Made by a program: the position numbers and the translations under genes
Part shown: positions 35,450 to 43,809 of the stretch, piece by piece
How the letters are laid out: each line of letters begins with the position of its first letter
Position numbering within the stretch: the stretch's first letter is position 1
The notes under the pieces: generated by a model
Told to the model about the DNA's origin: nothing
Seen by the model: the letters and a program-made list of their open reading frames with translations, nothing else
Databases searched by the model: none
From: Providencia stuartii
Lineage (GTDB): Bacteria; Pseudomonadota; Gammaproteobacteria; Enterobacterales; Enterobacteriaceae
Length of the DNA stretch: 64,000 nucleotides
Direction of reading: 5' to 3'
Assembly: GCF_029277985.1 (NCBI RefSeq)
Contig: NZ_CP119546.1
Location: 2,542,001 to 2,606,000, forward strand

Positions 35450-36142
35450 ATGAAAACCATTGGTTTAATCGGGGGAATGAGCTGGGAATCAACTTTACTT
35501 TATTATCAGCAACTCAATGAGGGTGTCAAACGGCAACTGGGTGGCCTTCATTCAGCAAAAATTGTTTTATACAGTGTCGACTTTGCTGAAATAGAACATA
35601 TGCAAGCGACAGGTCAATGGGCGCTGGCTGGTCAACATTTGGCGCAAGCGGGAAAAAGTATTGAAAGCGCTGGAGCCGATTTTATTGTGTTATGTACTAA
35701 CACGATGCATAAAGTCGCCGAATATATTGAAGAGAGCACTAATATCCCACTACTTCATATTGCAGATGCAACTGGAGAAAATATTATCGAGTCTGGAATA
35801 AAGACCATCGGTTTATTAGGAACCGCTTTTACAATGGAGCAACCTTTCTATAAACAGCGACTTCAAGATAAATATGGCCTTACCGTGATCACGCCAATGC
35901 CTGAAGAACGAAAAATTATCCATGACATTATTTATCAAGAACTTTGTATGGGTGAAGTGAAAGATGCATCAAAGAAACAGTATCAACAAATCATGGCTTC
36001 ATTAGTAGAAAGAGGTGCTGAGGGGATCATTTTAGGCTGTACTGAAATAACCCTTTTAGTCAATCAAGACGATACTTCCGTGCCTATTTTTGATACAACC
36101 GCCCTACACGCACAAAAAGCCATTGAATTGGCCTTAAGCTAA
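35450..36142 (+). CDS. ygeA: Aspartate/glutamate racemase family protein (YgeA-like)
   Basis: This 230-residue PLP-independent amino-acid racemase starts MKTIGLIGGMSWEST. The two catalytic cysteines are in IVLCTNTMHKV (first half) and IILGCTEITLLV (second half). It follows E. coli YgeA, a broad-specificity amino-acid racemase, in length and motifs. An ATG at 35417 in the same frame would add 11 residues; neither start has a strong binding site, so I rely on the family start. Monocistronic, with a terminator after it. Confidence 0.9.
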   Translation: MKTIGLIGGMSWESTLLYYQQLNEGVKRQLGGLHSAKIVLYSVDFAEIEHMQATGQWALAGQHLAQAGKSIESAGADFIVLCTNTMHKVAEYIEESTNIPLLHIADATGENIIESGIKTIGLLGTAFTMEQPFYKQRLQDKYGLTVITPMPEERKIIHDIIYQELCMGEVKDASKKQYQQIMASLVERGAEGIILGCTEITLLVNQDDTSVPIFDTTALHAQKAIELALS

Positions 36143-36181
36143 ATATTGCGTTAAGTCATATTTGGACTCACTATGATTACA

Positions 36182-36216
36182 TGTCTGCTATTTATTAAAA
36201 TGGCAGACACTTTTTT
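36182..36216 (+). terminator. Terminator after the racemase gene
   Basis: TGTCTGC (36182-36188) pairs with GCAGACA (36203-36209), the stem extends inward by ATTT with AAAT, and six T follow. Nothing else is seen between here and 36528. Confidence 0.85.
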
Positions 36217-36528
36217 CATCAGACTAAGTAACTAATTGATATTAAATTTCATTTTTAATCTTAGTTTATATTTACAATGAAAAATAAATGAATAAGCATA
36301 TTTTATATGGTTAATCTAGCGATAGTATCTCCATAATCGTAAATTAGTTTTATTTTCTTCAAATTCACCAATTAGCTATTTTTTTACTTAATTTATGGGT
36401 AAATCCAATATTTAATAAAGCGACATTTTATCGCTTTTATTTTTATTTAACATAGGAATTAGACTATTGAATTATCCATTTTATTTCTGATAATAGTATT
36501 ACTCTTTTATGCTAGGGATAATAGAATC

Positions 36529-36777
36529 ATGAGGCACTCAAATTCTAGAGGGATCGCTTTAGGTAAATATATTAGAGAATTACGTATATCCCGTCGTATT
36601 TCAACATTAACAATGGCAACGGCACTGGAGATATCAGAGAGTCACTATATTCAATATGAAACAGGAACTTCTTCTATTTATGTTGAGCATCTTGTGATTA
36701 TCTCAAGTATTCTTGATATTGATATTAAGCATCTACTTAATGCTTTCGAAGGCGCAGAAAAAAACATATGGATATAA
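36529..36777 (+). CDS. Small XRE-family DNA-binding protein
   Basis: This 82-residue protein consists almost only of one Cro/C1-type helix-turn-helix: LGKYIRELRISRRISTLTMATALEISESHYIQYETGTSSIYVEHLVIISSIL in outline. Instead of the usual SQ..ISRYE it has SESHYIQYETG. Small regulators of this type are common beside fimbrial operons in Proteus and Providencia (MrpJ group), but no fimbrial gene is here. AGGGATA precedes the start. The target is unknown. Confidence 0.8.
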   Translation: MRHSNSRGIALGKYIRELRISRRISTLTMATALEISESHYIQYETGTSSIYVEHLVIISSILDIDIKHLLNAFEGAEKNIWI

Positions 36778-37503
36778 AAAGTCCATCATTCGTTGAATAT
36801 TATAGAGTGAGCAGTGAGGCCCCCCCTTACTGTTCAAGCATCATCATATTTATTATCTTTTATAAATCCTCTCCGTACTATTATTAGTCGACATTTTAAA
36901 AATTGATGATTCATATATCTTTATATTATCGCTTCACAGAGAATAATAATCATATTTTGAGTAATCGATATAACCCTATGCTATTTTAAAAATAATAATT
37001 TTATAAAGCTGTTTTTACTTTAATGACGGCAGATTTTGATAAATACTTGTATTTTATAATAGTATTAACGCTATACTTATTCCGTTATTACACTTCAGAA
37101 TGGAATACTCAAAAATTTTTTTAAATTAATATAAATCAGTTAGATACAAAATGATCACCCCCACAATAATCATAATACTGGTCTGATAATATTCATTTTT
37201 TCATTTGGCTTCTGCTTGTATTGCCCCCCGATAGAGGCGCAGTGACCCACTACAGCCCCAAAAAAATTGTTCTGTCTAGACTTATCCATACCAAAACCCC
37301 CCCTGTATCTGTTATTATGGCCTCCTTTTTGATAATTTAATGGATCGTTTGTCACATGTAACAGCCTATTCTTTCTGTTTGTGAGAGAAAATATTCATAG
37401 GTTGTGCAAATTGTTATATCAACTTAGCATCCAAAAAGAACACATAAGCCATTAATTATCATTAAGTTAACGTATAATCAGCAACGGTACAGAACAGCAA
37501 AAC
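36778..37503. other. Long intergenic region with several C-tracts
   Basis: This 726-base gap holds runs of seven C at 36820-36826, six at about 37224 and seven at 37297-37303, plus one of five near 37156, which stands out in AT-rich DNA. On the minus strand a 61-codon GTG frame (37170-37355) spans the last three; it has only a weak binding site. The ttcA promoter should lie just before 37504. See findings. Confidence 0.4.
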
Positions 37504-38418
37504 ATGAACGCACAGAAAGAACAATATAACTTCAATAAGCTACAAAAAAAATTACGCCGTGACGTAGGACAAGCTATTGCCGATTTCAATATGATTGAAG
37601 AGGGTGATCGCATTATGGTATGCCTATCTGGTGGTAAAGATAGTTATACTTTGCTATCTATTTTGCAAAGCTTACAAAAAAGTGCGCCAATCTCTTTCAC
37701 GCTGATTGCCGTTAACTTAGATCAAAAACAACCCGGCTTCCCCGAGCATATTTTGCCTGAATATCTCGATAATTTAGGGGTTGAATATAAAATTGTTGAA
37801 GAAAATACTTACGGCATCGTCAAGGAAAAAATCCCTGAAGGAAAAACGACCTGTTCATTATGTTCACGCTTACGTAGAGGTATTCTATATCGTACAGCGA
37901 CAGAATTAGGCGCAACTAAAATTGCGCTAGGACACCACCGCGATGACATATTACAAACACTTTTTCTGAATATGTTTTACGGTGGTAAATTGAAAGGGAT
38001 GCCCCCTAAACTAATGAGTGATGATGGAAAACATATTGTTATCCGCCCTCTTGCTTACTGTCGTGAAAAAGATATTGAACGTTATTCGCAGGCAAAAGAA
38101 TTTCCAATTATTCCGTGTAACCTGTGTGGTTCACAACCTAACTTACAACGTCAAGTGATCAAAGATCTGCTTCGTGATTGGGATAAACGTTACCCAGGGC
38201 GTATTGAAACGATGTTTAGAGCAACACAAAATGTTGTTCCATCTCACTTGTGTGATACTGAGCTATTTGATTTTAAAAATATTTCTCATGGTGATGAAGT
38301 CGTTAATGGCGGTGATCTTGCCTTTGATCGAGAAGAGATGCCTGCTCAAACTCAGCTCGACGACGATGAGCGACCGGCATTCACGGCACAACGTCTGGAT
38401 GTGATTGAAGTTAAATAA
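37504..38418 (+). CDS. ttcA: tRNA 2-thiocytidine biosynthesis protein TtcA
   Basis: This 304-residue iron-sulfur enzyme makes 2-thiocytidine at position 32 of certain tRNAs. It has the PP-loop [14 protein letters not shown], the CxxC motif of [11 protein letters not shown] and a further [12 protein letters not shown], whose cysteines hold the cluster. [28 protein letters not shown] is another family block. It is a single gene with a terminator right after, followed by the oppositely oriented FnrS and zntB as in E. coli order. Confidence 0.97.
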   Translation: MNAQKEQYNFNKLQKKLRRDVGQAIADFNMIEEGDRIMVCLSGGKDSYTLLSILQSLQKSAPISFTLIAVNLDQKQPGFPEHILPEYLDNLGVEYKIVEENTYGIVKEKIPEGKTTCSLCSRLRRGILYRTATELGATKIALGHHRDDILQTLFLNMFYGGKLKGMPPKLMSDDGKHIVIRPLAYCREKDIERYSQAKEFPIIPCNLCGSQPNLQRQVIKDLLRDWDKRYPGRIETMFRATQNVVPSHLCDTELFDFKNISHGDEVVNGGDLAFDREEMPAQTQLDDDERPAFTAQRLDVIEVK

Positions 38419-38425
38419 CCAGCCC

Positions 38426-38453
38426 ACCACCCTTGATAGAGGGTGGTTGTTTT
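38426..38453 (+). terminator. Terminator of ttcA
   Basis: ACCACCCT (38426-38433) pairs with AGGGTGGT (38440-38447), followed by TGTTTT. Confidence 0.9.
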
Positions 38454-38582
38454 GCCCATTTGAGCATTTATTTCCTTACTCACAGAATCTATTCACTCCC
38501 GATAAGCTATCTGTAAAGTGAACGTTTGCAGCGCTAATGCTTCAAACACCGCTAATGGCTGTGGATTGCGTAAATTTAGAAT

Positions 38583-38706
38583 AAAAAAAAGCCGATGTAA
38601 CATACATCGGCATTACAGTGGTCAATTATTCTGTATAAGAACTCAATATGAGAAAAACTACAATTATGGAGCACAACGTTCATCGCTCAACGTTGCATTC
38701 ACCTGC
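38583..38706 (-). ncRNA. fnrS: FnrS small RNA
   Basis: The minus-strand RNA begins GCAGGTGAATGCAACGTTGA, nearly identical to the 5' end of E. coli FnrS, then has GCGATGAACGTTGTGCTCCAT, close to the E. coli hairpin. It ends with stem GCCGATGT/ACATCGGC (38591-38611) and eight T. FnrS is an Hfq-dependent RNA made without oxygen, which represses genes of aerobic metabolism. An FNR box lies 42 bp before the first base, with TATTAA (38716-38711) as the -10. Its neighbours ttcA and zntB agree with the E. coli location. Confidence 0.95.
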
Positions 38707-38741
38707 GGGATTAATAGTGCCCCAAAACCATAGGTCTTTTA

Positions 38742-38755
38742 TTGATTTACCTCAA
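38742..38755 (-). promoter_or_regulatory. FNR box of fnrS
   Basis: TTGAGGTAAATCAA on the minus strand differs at one position from the FNR consensus TTGAT-N4-ATCAA. Its centre is about 42 bases upstream of the RNA start, the standard class II activation position. Confidence 0.9.
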
Positions 38756-38787
38756 ACTAGGGTCGGTTTATGCCAATAACTTGCAGA

Positions 38788-39771
38788 CTACAGCCAGCGA
38801 CTTTTTCTCAACCACCAAAAAACGGTTCCGATTAATGCAGCAAGTAAAAGACAAAATACACTAAAAGCGAATCTGGATTCACTACCAGGAATACCGGTTA
38901 AATTGACGCCAAATAGCCCCGTTAAAAAGGTAGTTGGCAAAAAAATCATCGCTAACATAGACATCGTATAAATACGACGATTCATCATCTCGGTGATCAT
39001 GTTCGTTATTTCATCGGACATAATCGCGGTACGTGCTACAAATCCGTCTAAATCTTCAATACAACGACCTAAACGATCTGAAATTTCTTGTAATCGTCTT
39101 CTATCAGTATCGTCAATCCACAATAGTTTTTCCGTCGCTAAACGTGCCAGCATATCACGCTGTGGCGCCATATAACGGCGTATGACAATAATCTGTTTAC
39201 GCAATAATGCGAGCTCACCACGTTCAGGGATATCACCATTGAGAATGGTATCTTCCATTTCTATCAAACGTTCATGTAGGGTATCTGTAAAATCGCTGAT
39301 TTCATCGGTAATGGCATCAGCAACTTCCACCAGCCAATCTCCGGTACTTTGTGCACCCACGCCTTCTTTCAGGTCTGTTATCACAGAATCTAATGAATTG
39401 ACTTTTCGATGGCGACTGGAAATGATGAGGCGGCTGTTAATAAATACTCGAAAGGCAACGAGTTGTTCGGGACGTTGGCCAGCATTCGTATTTAATGTTT
39501 GTAACGTTAATAAAACACCATCCCCTACTCGTAAGATCCGCCAACGGCCAGCATGACCGCAAAGTGCCGCTTTGACTTGTTCGCCAAGTAGCTCTGACCG
39601 TTGGATCCATTTCTCACTCTCACGATTTTTATAGTCATAATGCAACCAAAAAGGAGATTGCTGAGTTGCACTCGCATTAACATCAATGGGAAGAAACCCA
39701 CCGTCTCCATTTAATTGAAATGCATGTACGGGGTTTGAGCTCTGAAATAATGAACCATAAATCAGCGCCAT
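38788..39771 (-). CDS. zntB: Zinc transporter ZntB (CorA family)
   Basis: This 327-residue inner-membrane transporter has the same length as E. coli ZntB. A large cytoplasmic N-terminal domain comes first, then long helices with MNRRIYTMSMLAMIFLPTTFLTGLFGVNLTGIPG; the GVN at the end of helix 1 marks the pore entrance. The second membrane helix follows and the basic tail is RKSRWL. ZntB moves zinc. The start at 39771 (MALIYG) has AAGGAG eight bases before it. FnrS lies directly downstream. Confidence 0.95.
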   Translation of the reverse strand: MALIYGSLFQSSNPVHAFQLNGDGGFLPIDVNASATQQSPFWLHYDYKNRESEKWIQRSELLGEQVKAALCGHAGRWRILRVGDGVLLTLQTLNTNAGQRPEQLVAFRVFINSRLIISSRHRKVNSLDSVITDLKEGVGAQSTGDWLVEVADAITDEISDFTDTLHERLIEMEDTILNGDIPERGELALLRKQIIVIRRYMAPQRDMLARLATEKLLWIDDTDRRRLQEISDRLGRCIEDLDGFVARTAIMSDEITNMITEMMNRRIYTMSMLAMIFLPTTFLTGLFGVNLTGIPGSESRFAFSVFCLLLAALIGTVFWWLRKSRWL

Positions 39772-40001
39772 GCGGCATTCTCCTTCCATTTAAGCGATTT
39801 ATTAGTTATAGCATAGAGGGAATACAGCAGGAATATCAAGCAAAGGTTATAAAACAAGCGCATATTGAGAATAACACTGAGACCTAATGTTAAAAAACCT
39901 GCAATTAAGGAGAGGTCATGAAATAACGACAAACACCGAACCGCCATAATTGCTAAATAACAACGGCTTTTTGCCACAAAAGAACAATAAATTAACATCG
40001 G

Positions 40002-40083
40002 ACTACACTAGTATTCTCTGTGTAGTGTTTATTCCTTTTTTGGTCCTCCTTCTGACTCTCCAGCAGAAGGAGTTTTTTCTTTT
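40002..40083 (+). ncRNA. Candidate small RNA with terminator between zntB and mppA
   Basis: The plus strand here has a hairpin CTACAC/GTGTAG (40003-40024), a U-rich linker and a strong terminator: CTCCTTCTG (40046-40054) with CAGAAGGAG (40064-40072) and TTTTTT. Both neighbouring genes are on the minus strand, so this terminator ends a separate plus-strand transcript. I see no good promoter. The 5' end could be as far up as about 39900, where AAGGAGAGGTC precedes a two-codon ORF (ATG AAA TAA, 39918-39926). I do not recognise the RNA. Confidence 0.5.
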
Positions 40084-40134
40084 TTAGCCGTACAAAGAGA
40101 CAGCCCATATCACCTATATAGGCTGAATGTACGA

Positions 40135-41757
40135 TTAATGTGCAATAATATAAAAACTATGACTGTAAGCCACATCTTCTGGGTTTTCTATCGGGTATCC
40201 TTTTAGCCAAGGTTTAATCAATCGCCCATTAGTATATTGATAAATTGGCGCTATTGGTGCTTCTTGTGCAATTATCGCTTCCGCCTGATTATAATAACGA
40301 TTACGTAAATCTTCGTTAGTTTCTATACTTGCTGAAGCCATCACCGCATCGTAATTTTTATTATTAAATTTTGGAATATTGCCATTATGCTGTGAGGTTA
40401 ATAGCGACAAAAAGGTTGATGGCTCATTAAAATCACCTATCCAAGATGCCCTAATCACATCAAAGTTACCTGTATTGCGGCTATCAATATAAGTTTTCCA
40501 TTCTTGGTTAACTAATTTAACCTCAACGCCCAATTTTTTCTTCCACATTGAGGCAACGGCAATCGCAATTTTTTGGTGATTTTCCGAGCTATTGTATAAA
40601 AGCACTAATTCAAGTGGTTTTTTGGGCCCATAACCAGCCGCTTGCAATAAGACTTTGGCTTGCTCATCCAATTCTTTTTGAGTGTAATTTTCATAAATAC
40701 TTTTTTGTGGTTTAAAACCAGCGGTTACATCTGGTGTAAAACGGTTTGCAGGCTTCTCTCCAGTACCTAATACCTTTTTGGCTATCACTTGCCTATCTAT
40801 CGTCATCGCTAACGCTTTGCGTACACGAATATCGTTAGTCGGTGCTCGCTGCGTGTTGAAGGCATAATAATAGGTGCCAAGTTGATCAGGGGTAAACACC
40901 TCATTCGGTATTTCGGCAAGTAATTTTTGATAACGTTGTTTAGGGAATGATTCAGTAATATCTAAATCTCCCGCTAAATAACGATTAGTCGCACTGGACT
41001 CTTGGTTTATTGGCACAAACGTCACTTTGGTGATCACCGTATTCGCATTGTCCCAATAGAATGGATTTTGGGTTAAAACGATTTTTTCATTAACCACTCT
41101 ATCGGTAAGTTTAAATGCGCCATTTCCAACTAAGTGGTTCACTTTTATCCAGTCTGCGCCATATTTTTTAACCGTATTCGCATGAACCGGAAATAAACTA
41201 AAGTTAGCCGTTAATGAAGGGAAATAAGGAACTGGTTTATCTAAAACGACTTTAAGCGTCTGTTTATCAACGGCCTCAACGCCTAATTGCTCAGCAGGTA
41301 GTTTTCCATCAATAATTTGTTGTGCATTATTGATCCCAGCTAATGCCGCAAACCATGCAAATGGAGAGGTATTTTCTGGCGTCACTAAACGTTGCCAACT
41401 ATAGACAAAATCTTCCGCTGTTACAGGTTCGCCATTCGACCAGCGCGCTTCTGGACGTAATTTAAAAAGCCATGTTTTATTATCCGTCGTACTCCAACTT
41501 TGAGCCACGCCAGGAATCGGTTTGCCATGCTTATCTTGATTCACTAATCCTTCGAATAAGTCACGCATAACTTGTGCTTCGGTCAACCCAACCGATTTTA
41601 TTGGATCTAATGATGCCGGTTCATCTTTAAGATGACGGGTTAACTCTTGCTTTGTTGCCAGTACTGTTCCGGCAGGAACCTCTGCCGAAATAACAGGAGC
41701 TGCTGTAAACATCGCGGTGAAAACAATCGCTAAAGATGAAAGTGTGCGTTTATGCAT
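40135..41757 (-). CDS. mppA: Murein peptide-binding protein MppA
   Basis: This 540-residue periplasmic solute-binding protein (family 5, OppA/MppA type) has a signal peptide ending VISA (about residue 25). Motifs are RHLKDEPASLDPIKSVGLTEAQ and DLFEGLVNQDKHGKPIPGVAQSW, with WSNGEPVTAEDFVYSWQRL, GNGAFKL and ASWIGDFNEPSTFL. Its place before tpx and tyrR matches E. coli mppA, which binds the murein tripeptide for uptake through the Opp permease. OppA itself is similar, so the assignment rests partly on position. Confidence 0.85.
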   Translation of the reverse strand: MHKRTLSSLAIVFTAMFTAAPVISAEVPAGTVLATKQELTRHLKDEPASLDPIKSVGLTEAQVMRDLFEGLVNQDKHGKPIPGVAQSWSTTDNKTWLFKLRPEARWSNGEPVTAEDFVYSWQRLVTPENTSPFAWFAALAGINNAQQIIDGKLPAEQLGVEAVDKQTLKVVLDKPVPYFPSLTANFSLFPVHANTVKKYGADWIKVNHLVGNGAFKLTDRVVNEKIVLTQNPFYWDNANTVITKVTFVPINQESSATNRYLAGDLDITESFPKQRYQKLLAEIPNEVFTPDQLGTYYYAFNTQRAPTNDIRVRKALAMTIDRQVIAKKVLGTGEKPANRFTPDVTAGFKPQKSIYENYTQKELDEQAKVLLQAAGYGPKKPLELVLLYNSSENHQKIAIAVASMWKKKLGVEVKLVNQEWKTYIDSRNTGNFDVIRASWIGDFNEPSTFLSLLTSQHNGNIPKFNNKNYDAVMASASIETNEDLRNRYYNQAEAIIAQEAPIAPIYQYTNGRLIKPWLKGYPIENPEDVAYSHSFYIIAH

Positions 41758-42258
41758 GTTGGGAATTCTGTCGTATTAGCAAAAGTGAACTAGCAACTCT
41801 CTCTTATGGATATAAGTCAATGGACAAACAGAAAGAATTAACTAAGCAAATAAGAAGGTACTTTAAATACCATTAATCAATAAAATACCTCGGTTAAAGG
41901 TTGCTGACGTTATAAAACGGCCAAAAAAACCTTTCCAGCATCATATTCTTTCAGCGATTAAAAATCTATACACGATGACTTAATCTGTAAGCATTTCATA
42001 CTTTTAAAATTTATCCTAATCTCTTCAAGGTATTATGAACAATTTTTTATCAATTCATATGATTGTTCATCGACTTAGCTGACTTTTTTCGCGCAATAAT
42101 GCGTAAACGCAGTTATCCGCAACGGCATCCCCCCCGAAGCCAAAATCACTGTGCTATGTTGATATTGAATGCATCTAGTGCTAGCTTGGTCGTTAACAAA
42201 TTGATCAATAATAATATCCACGCTTTCACGCACTGACTCATTAATGGGAGAAATCGAT
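41758..42258. other. Divergent intergenic region of mppA and tpx
   Basis: About 500 bases hold the mppA promoter (minus) and the tpx promoter (plus). No coding frame with a binding site and no clear operator was seen. Confidence 0.4.
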
Positions 42259-42762
42259 ATGTCACAGTCAGTTAAATTAAAAGGTAATGATGTCACTGTT
42301 AGCGGTGAGTTTTTACAAGCTGGCCAACAAGCAAAAGCATTCACTCTAGTGGCTAAAGACCTGTCTGAAGTCACTTTAGAAAACTACAAAGGTAAACGTA
42401 AGGTACTGAATATTTTCCCAAGCGTCGATACCGGCGTCTGTGCGGCATCTGTGCGCAAATTTAATCAATTAGCAAATGACCTTAACAACACTGTTGTACT
42501 GTGCATTTCAGCTGATTTACCGTTTGCACAAGCACGTTTCTGTGGTGCAGAAGGTTTAGATAACGTCGTTACCCTCTCCGCTTTCCGCAATCCTGAGTTT
42601 GCTCAAAACTACGGCGTTGCAATGACCAGTGGCCCACTGAAAGGCTTAACTGCGCGTTCCGTTGTTGTCTTAGATGAAAATGATAAAGTGATTTATAGCC
42701 AATTGGTTCCAGAAATTACAGAAGAGCCTGATTACGATAAAGCACTTGATGCATTAAAATAA
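42259..42762 (+). CDS. tpx: Thiol peroxidase Tpx
   Basis: This 167-residue atypical 2-Cys peroxiredoxin reduces lipid and other peroxides using thioredoxin. The peroxidatic Cys is in [17 protein letters not shown] and the resolving Cys in [14 protein letters not shown], both at the E. coli spacing. The start at 42259 (MSQSVKL) has GGGAG nine bases upstream. It is monocistronic. Confidence 0.97.
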   Translation: MSQSVKLKGNDVTVSGEFLQAGQQAKAFTLVAKDLSEVTLENYKGKRKVLNIFPSVDTGVCAASVRKFNQLANDLNNTVVLCISADLPFAQARFCGAEGLDNVVTLSAFRNPEFAQNYGVAMTSGPLKGLTARSVVVLDENDKVIYSQLVPEITEEPDYDKALDALK

Positions 42763-42771
42763 GTCTATTAT

Positions 42772-42794
42772 GCAGCCAGTTTCAAACTGGCTGC
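42772..42794. terminator. Terminator after tpx
   Basis: GCAGCCAGTTT (42772-42782) pairs perfectly with AAACTGGCTGC (42784-42794). No T-run follows; it lies between convergent genes. Confidence 0.7.
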
Positions 42795-42808
42795 TCATCC
42801 CTAATCAA

Positions 42809-43183
42809 TCACTCTACGTAAAGCCAATTGAGGGTTTTATGCTGTTTTGCGTTAACCACATTCGCAAATAACTTATTTTCACTCATCATATTCACGAGTG
42901 AGTGAGAACAACAGCTGAGAATTTTCAGTGCCTGCTCTTTATTGGCAGGGCATGATGAGGTGAGAATATCAATAATCAGATCACGGGGTTTGTTACCATT
43001 TTTGACCAACGCTTCCCAAGTGAAACGATTTCTTTTTTCTAGGTAACGCACTGCCGCTCTATTCATTAAATATAACTCTGCTGCTGAAGCGGCGGACTCA
43101 AACATATCATTTTGATAATGACGTTGATTGAGATATTCTCGCAGTTTGGTATTCACAATAAAGTTAAGAGCAAATTGATCCAT
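42809..43183 (-). CDS. Unrecognised 124-residue cytoplasmic protein
   Basis: I do not recognise this family. The start at 43183 has AAGGAG six bases upstream. The protein is largely helical: DQFALNFIVNTKLREYLNQRHYQND, ASAAELYLMNRAAVRYLEKRNRFTWEALV. A cysteine-bearing middle follows (SSCPANKEQALKILSCCSHSLV). There is no signal peptide. Two cysteine clusters could bind metal, but no standard motif is complete. It lies between tpx and tyrR in a block that is otherwise E. coli-like. Confidence 0.7.
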   Translation of the reverse strand: MDQFALNFIVNTKLREYLNQRHYQNDMFESAASAAELYLMNRAAVRYLEKRNRFTWEALVKNGNKPRDLIIDILTSSCPANKEQALKILSCCSHSLVNMMSENKLFANVVNAKQHKTLNWLYVE

Positions 43184-43386
43184 AGCAACTCCTTGCAGGC
43201 ACACGGGCGGCCTTGCTGTTTTCGTTATCATCAATCAAAATATCGCTTTAACACTTCAAATGAATATTCAGTTAATTTAAGTATAGTTTGCTTTCTGTGC
43301 TAAAAGATATCACTGTGGTCGAAAAAATCGCCAACGATCACATATTTTCAAAAAATGATGAGTTACTTGCATAGGGTGCAGCCTGA

Positions 43387-43809
43387 TTAATCAGGAAACA
43401 TCCTTATTTCTAGCTTAGTTCCCTTTGCCTCTTCAGTATATTTGTAAGTTGTTTCTCCACCTTCAAATAGTAAACTGATATCTAGCTGTTTATCATTCGG
43501 CCAATAATACTCTGCTTCAACGCAACCACCTTGACTGCATGTCACCTTCATATTTTTATTTCTAACCAGTTTGTTAATAAAGTTAGCGTTGTTTTCAATA
43601 TCCAGCTGTTTATAGCGTTCAAATGCCGAAGGAATATCTGCCCCATCAAAATGACATTCGATTAAATAACCATTCTCATAAATCTCTTCAGGTGTTTGTT
43701 GTTGATTGCGGCACAGATCCTCTAATACTTGTGAATGTGTTGACTCCTGCCCATAGCTCGGCCCAATGAAGCAGACGAATAAAAAGCCTAATATGAGGGA
43801 CTTATTCAT
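43387..43809 (-). CDS. Unrecognised secreted 140-residue protein
   Basis: This protein starts with a signal peptide (MNKSLILGFLFVCFIGPSYGQ, cleavage near residue 20). The mature part has four cysteines (LEDLCRN, IECHFDG, VTCSQGGCVEAEYYW), likely two disulfides. It ends in beta-rich segments. I do not recognise the family. Its start overlaps the 3' end of tyrR by eight bases, so it is probably co-transcribed and translationally coupled with that regulator, which is unusual. Confidence 0.7.
   Translation of the reverse strand: MNKSLILGFLFVCFIGPSYGQESTHSQVLEDLCRNQQQTPEEIYENGYLIECHFDGADIPSAFERYKQLDIENNANFINKLVRNKNMKVTCSQGGCVEAEYYWPNDKQLDISLLFEGGETTYKYTEEAKGTKLEIRMFPD

Noticed and set aside
38518..38733. 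71-codon plus-strand frame between ttcA and zntB
   Set aside because: It is antisense to the FnrS RNA, which explains the sequence there better.
39762..39998. 78-codon hydrophobic minus-strand frame before zntB
   Set aside because: No ribosome binding site; overlaps the zntB start region, and the hydrophobicity is explained by T-rich codons. A small membrane protein cannot be excluded but is not supported.
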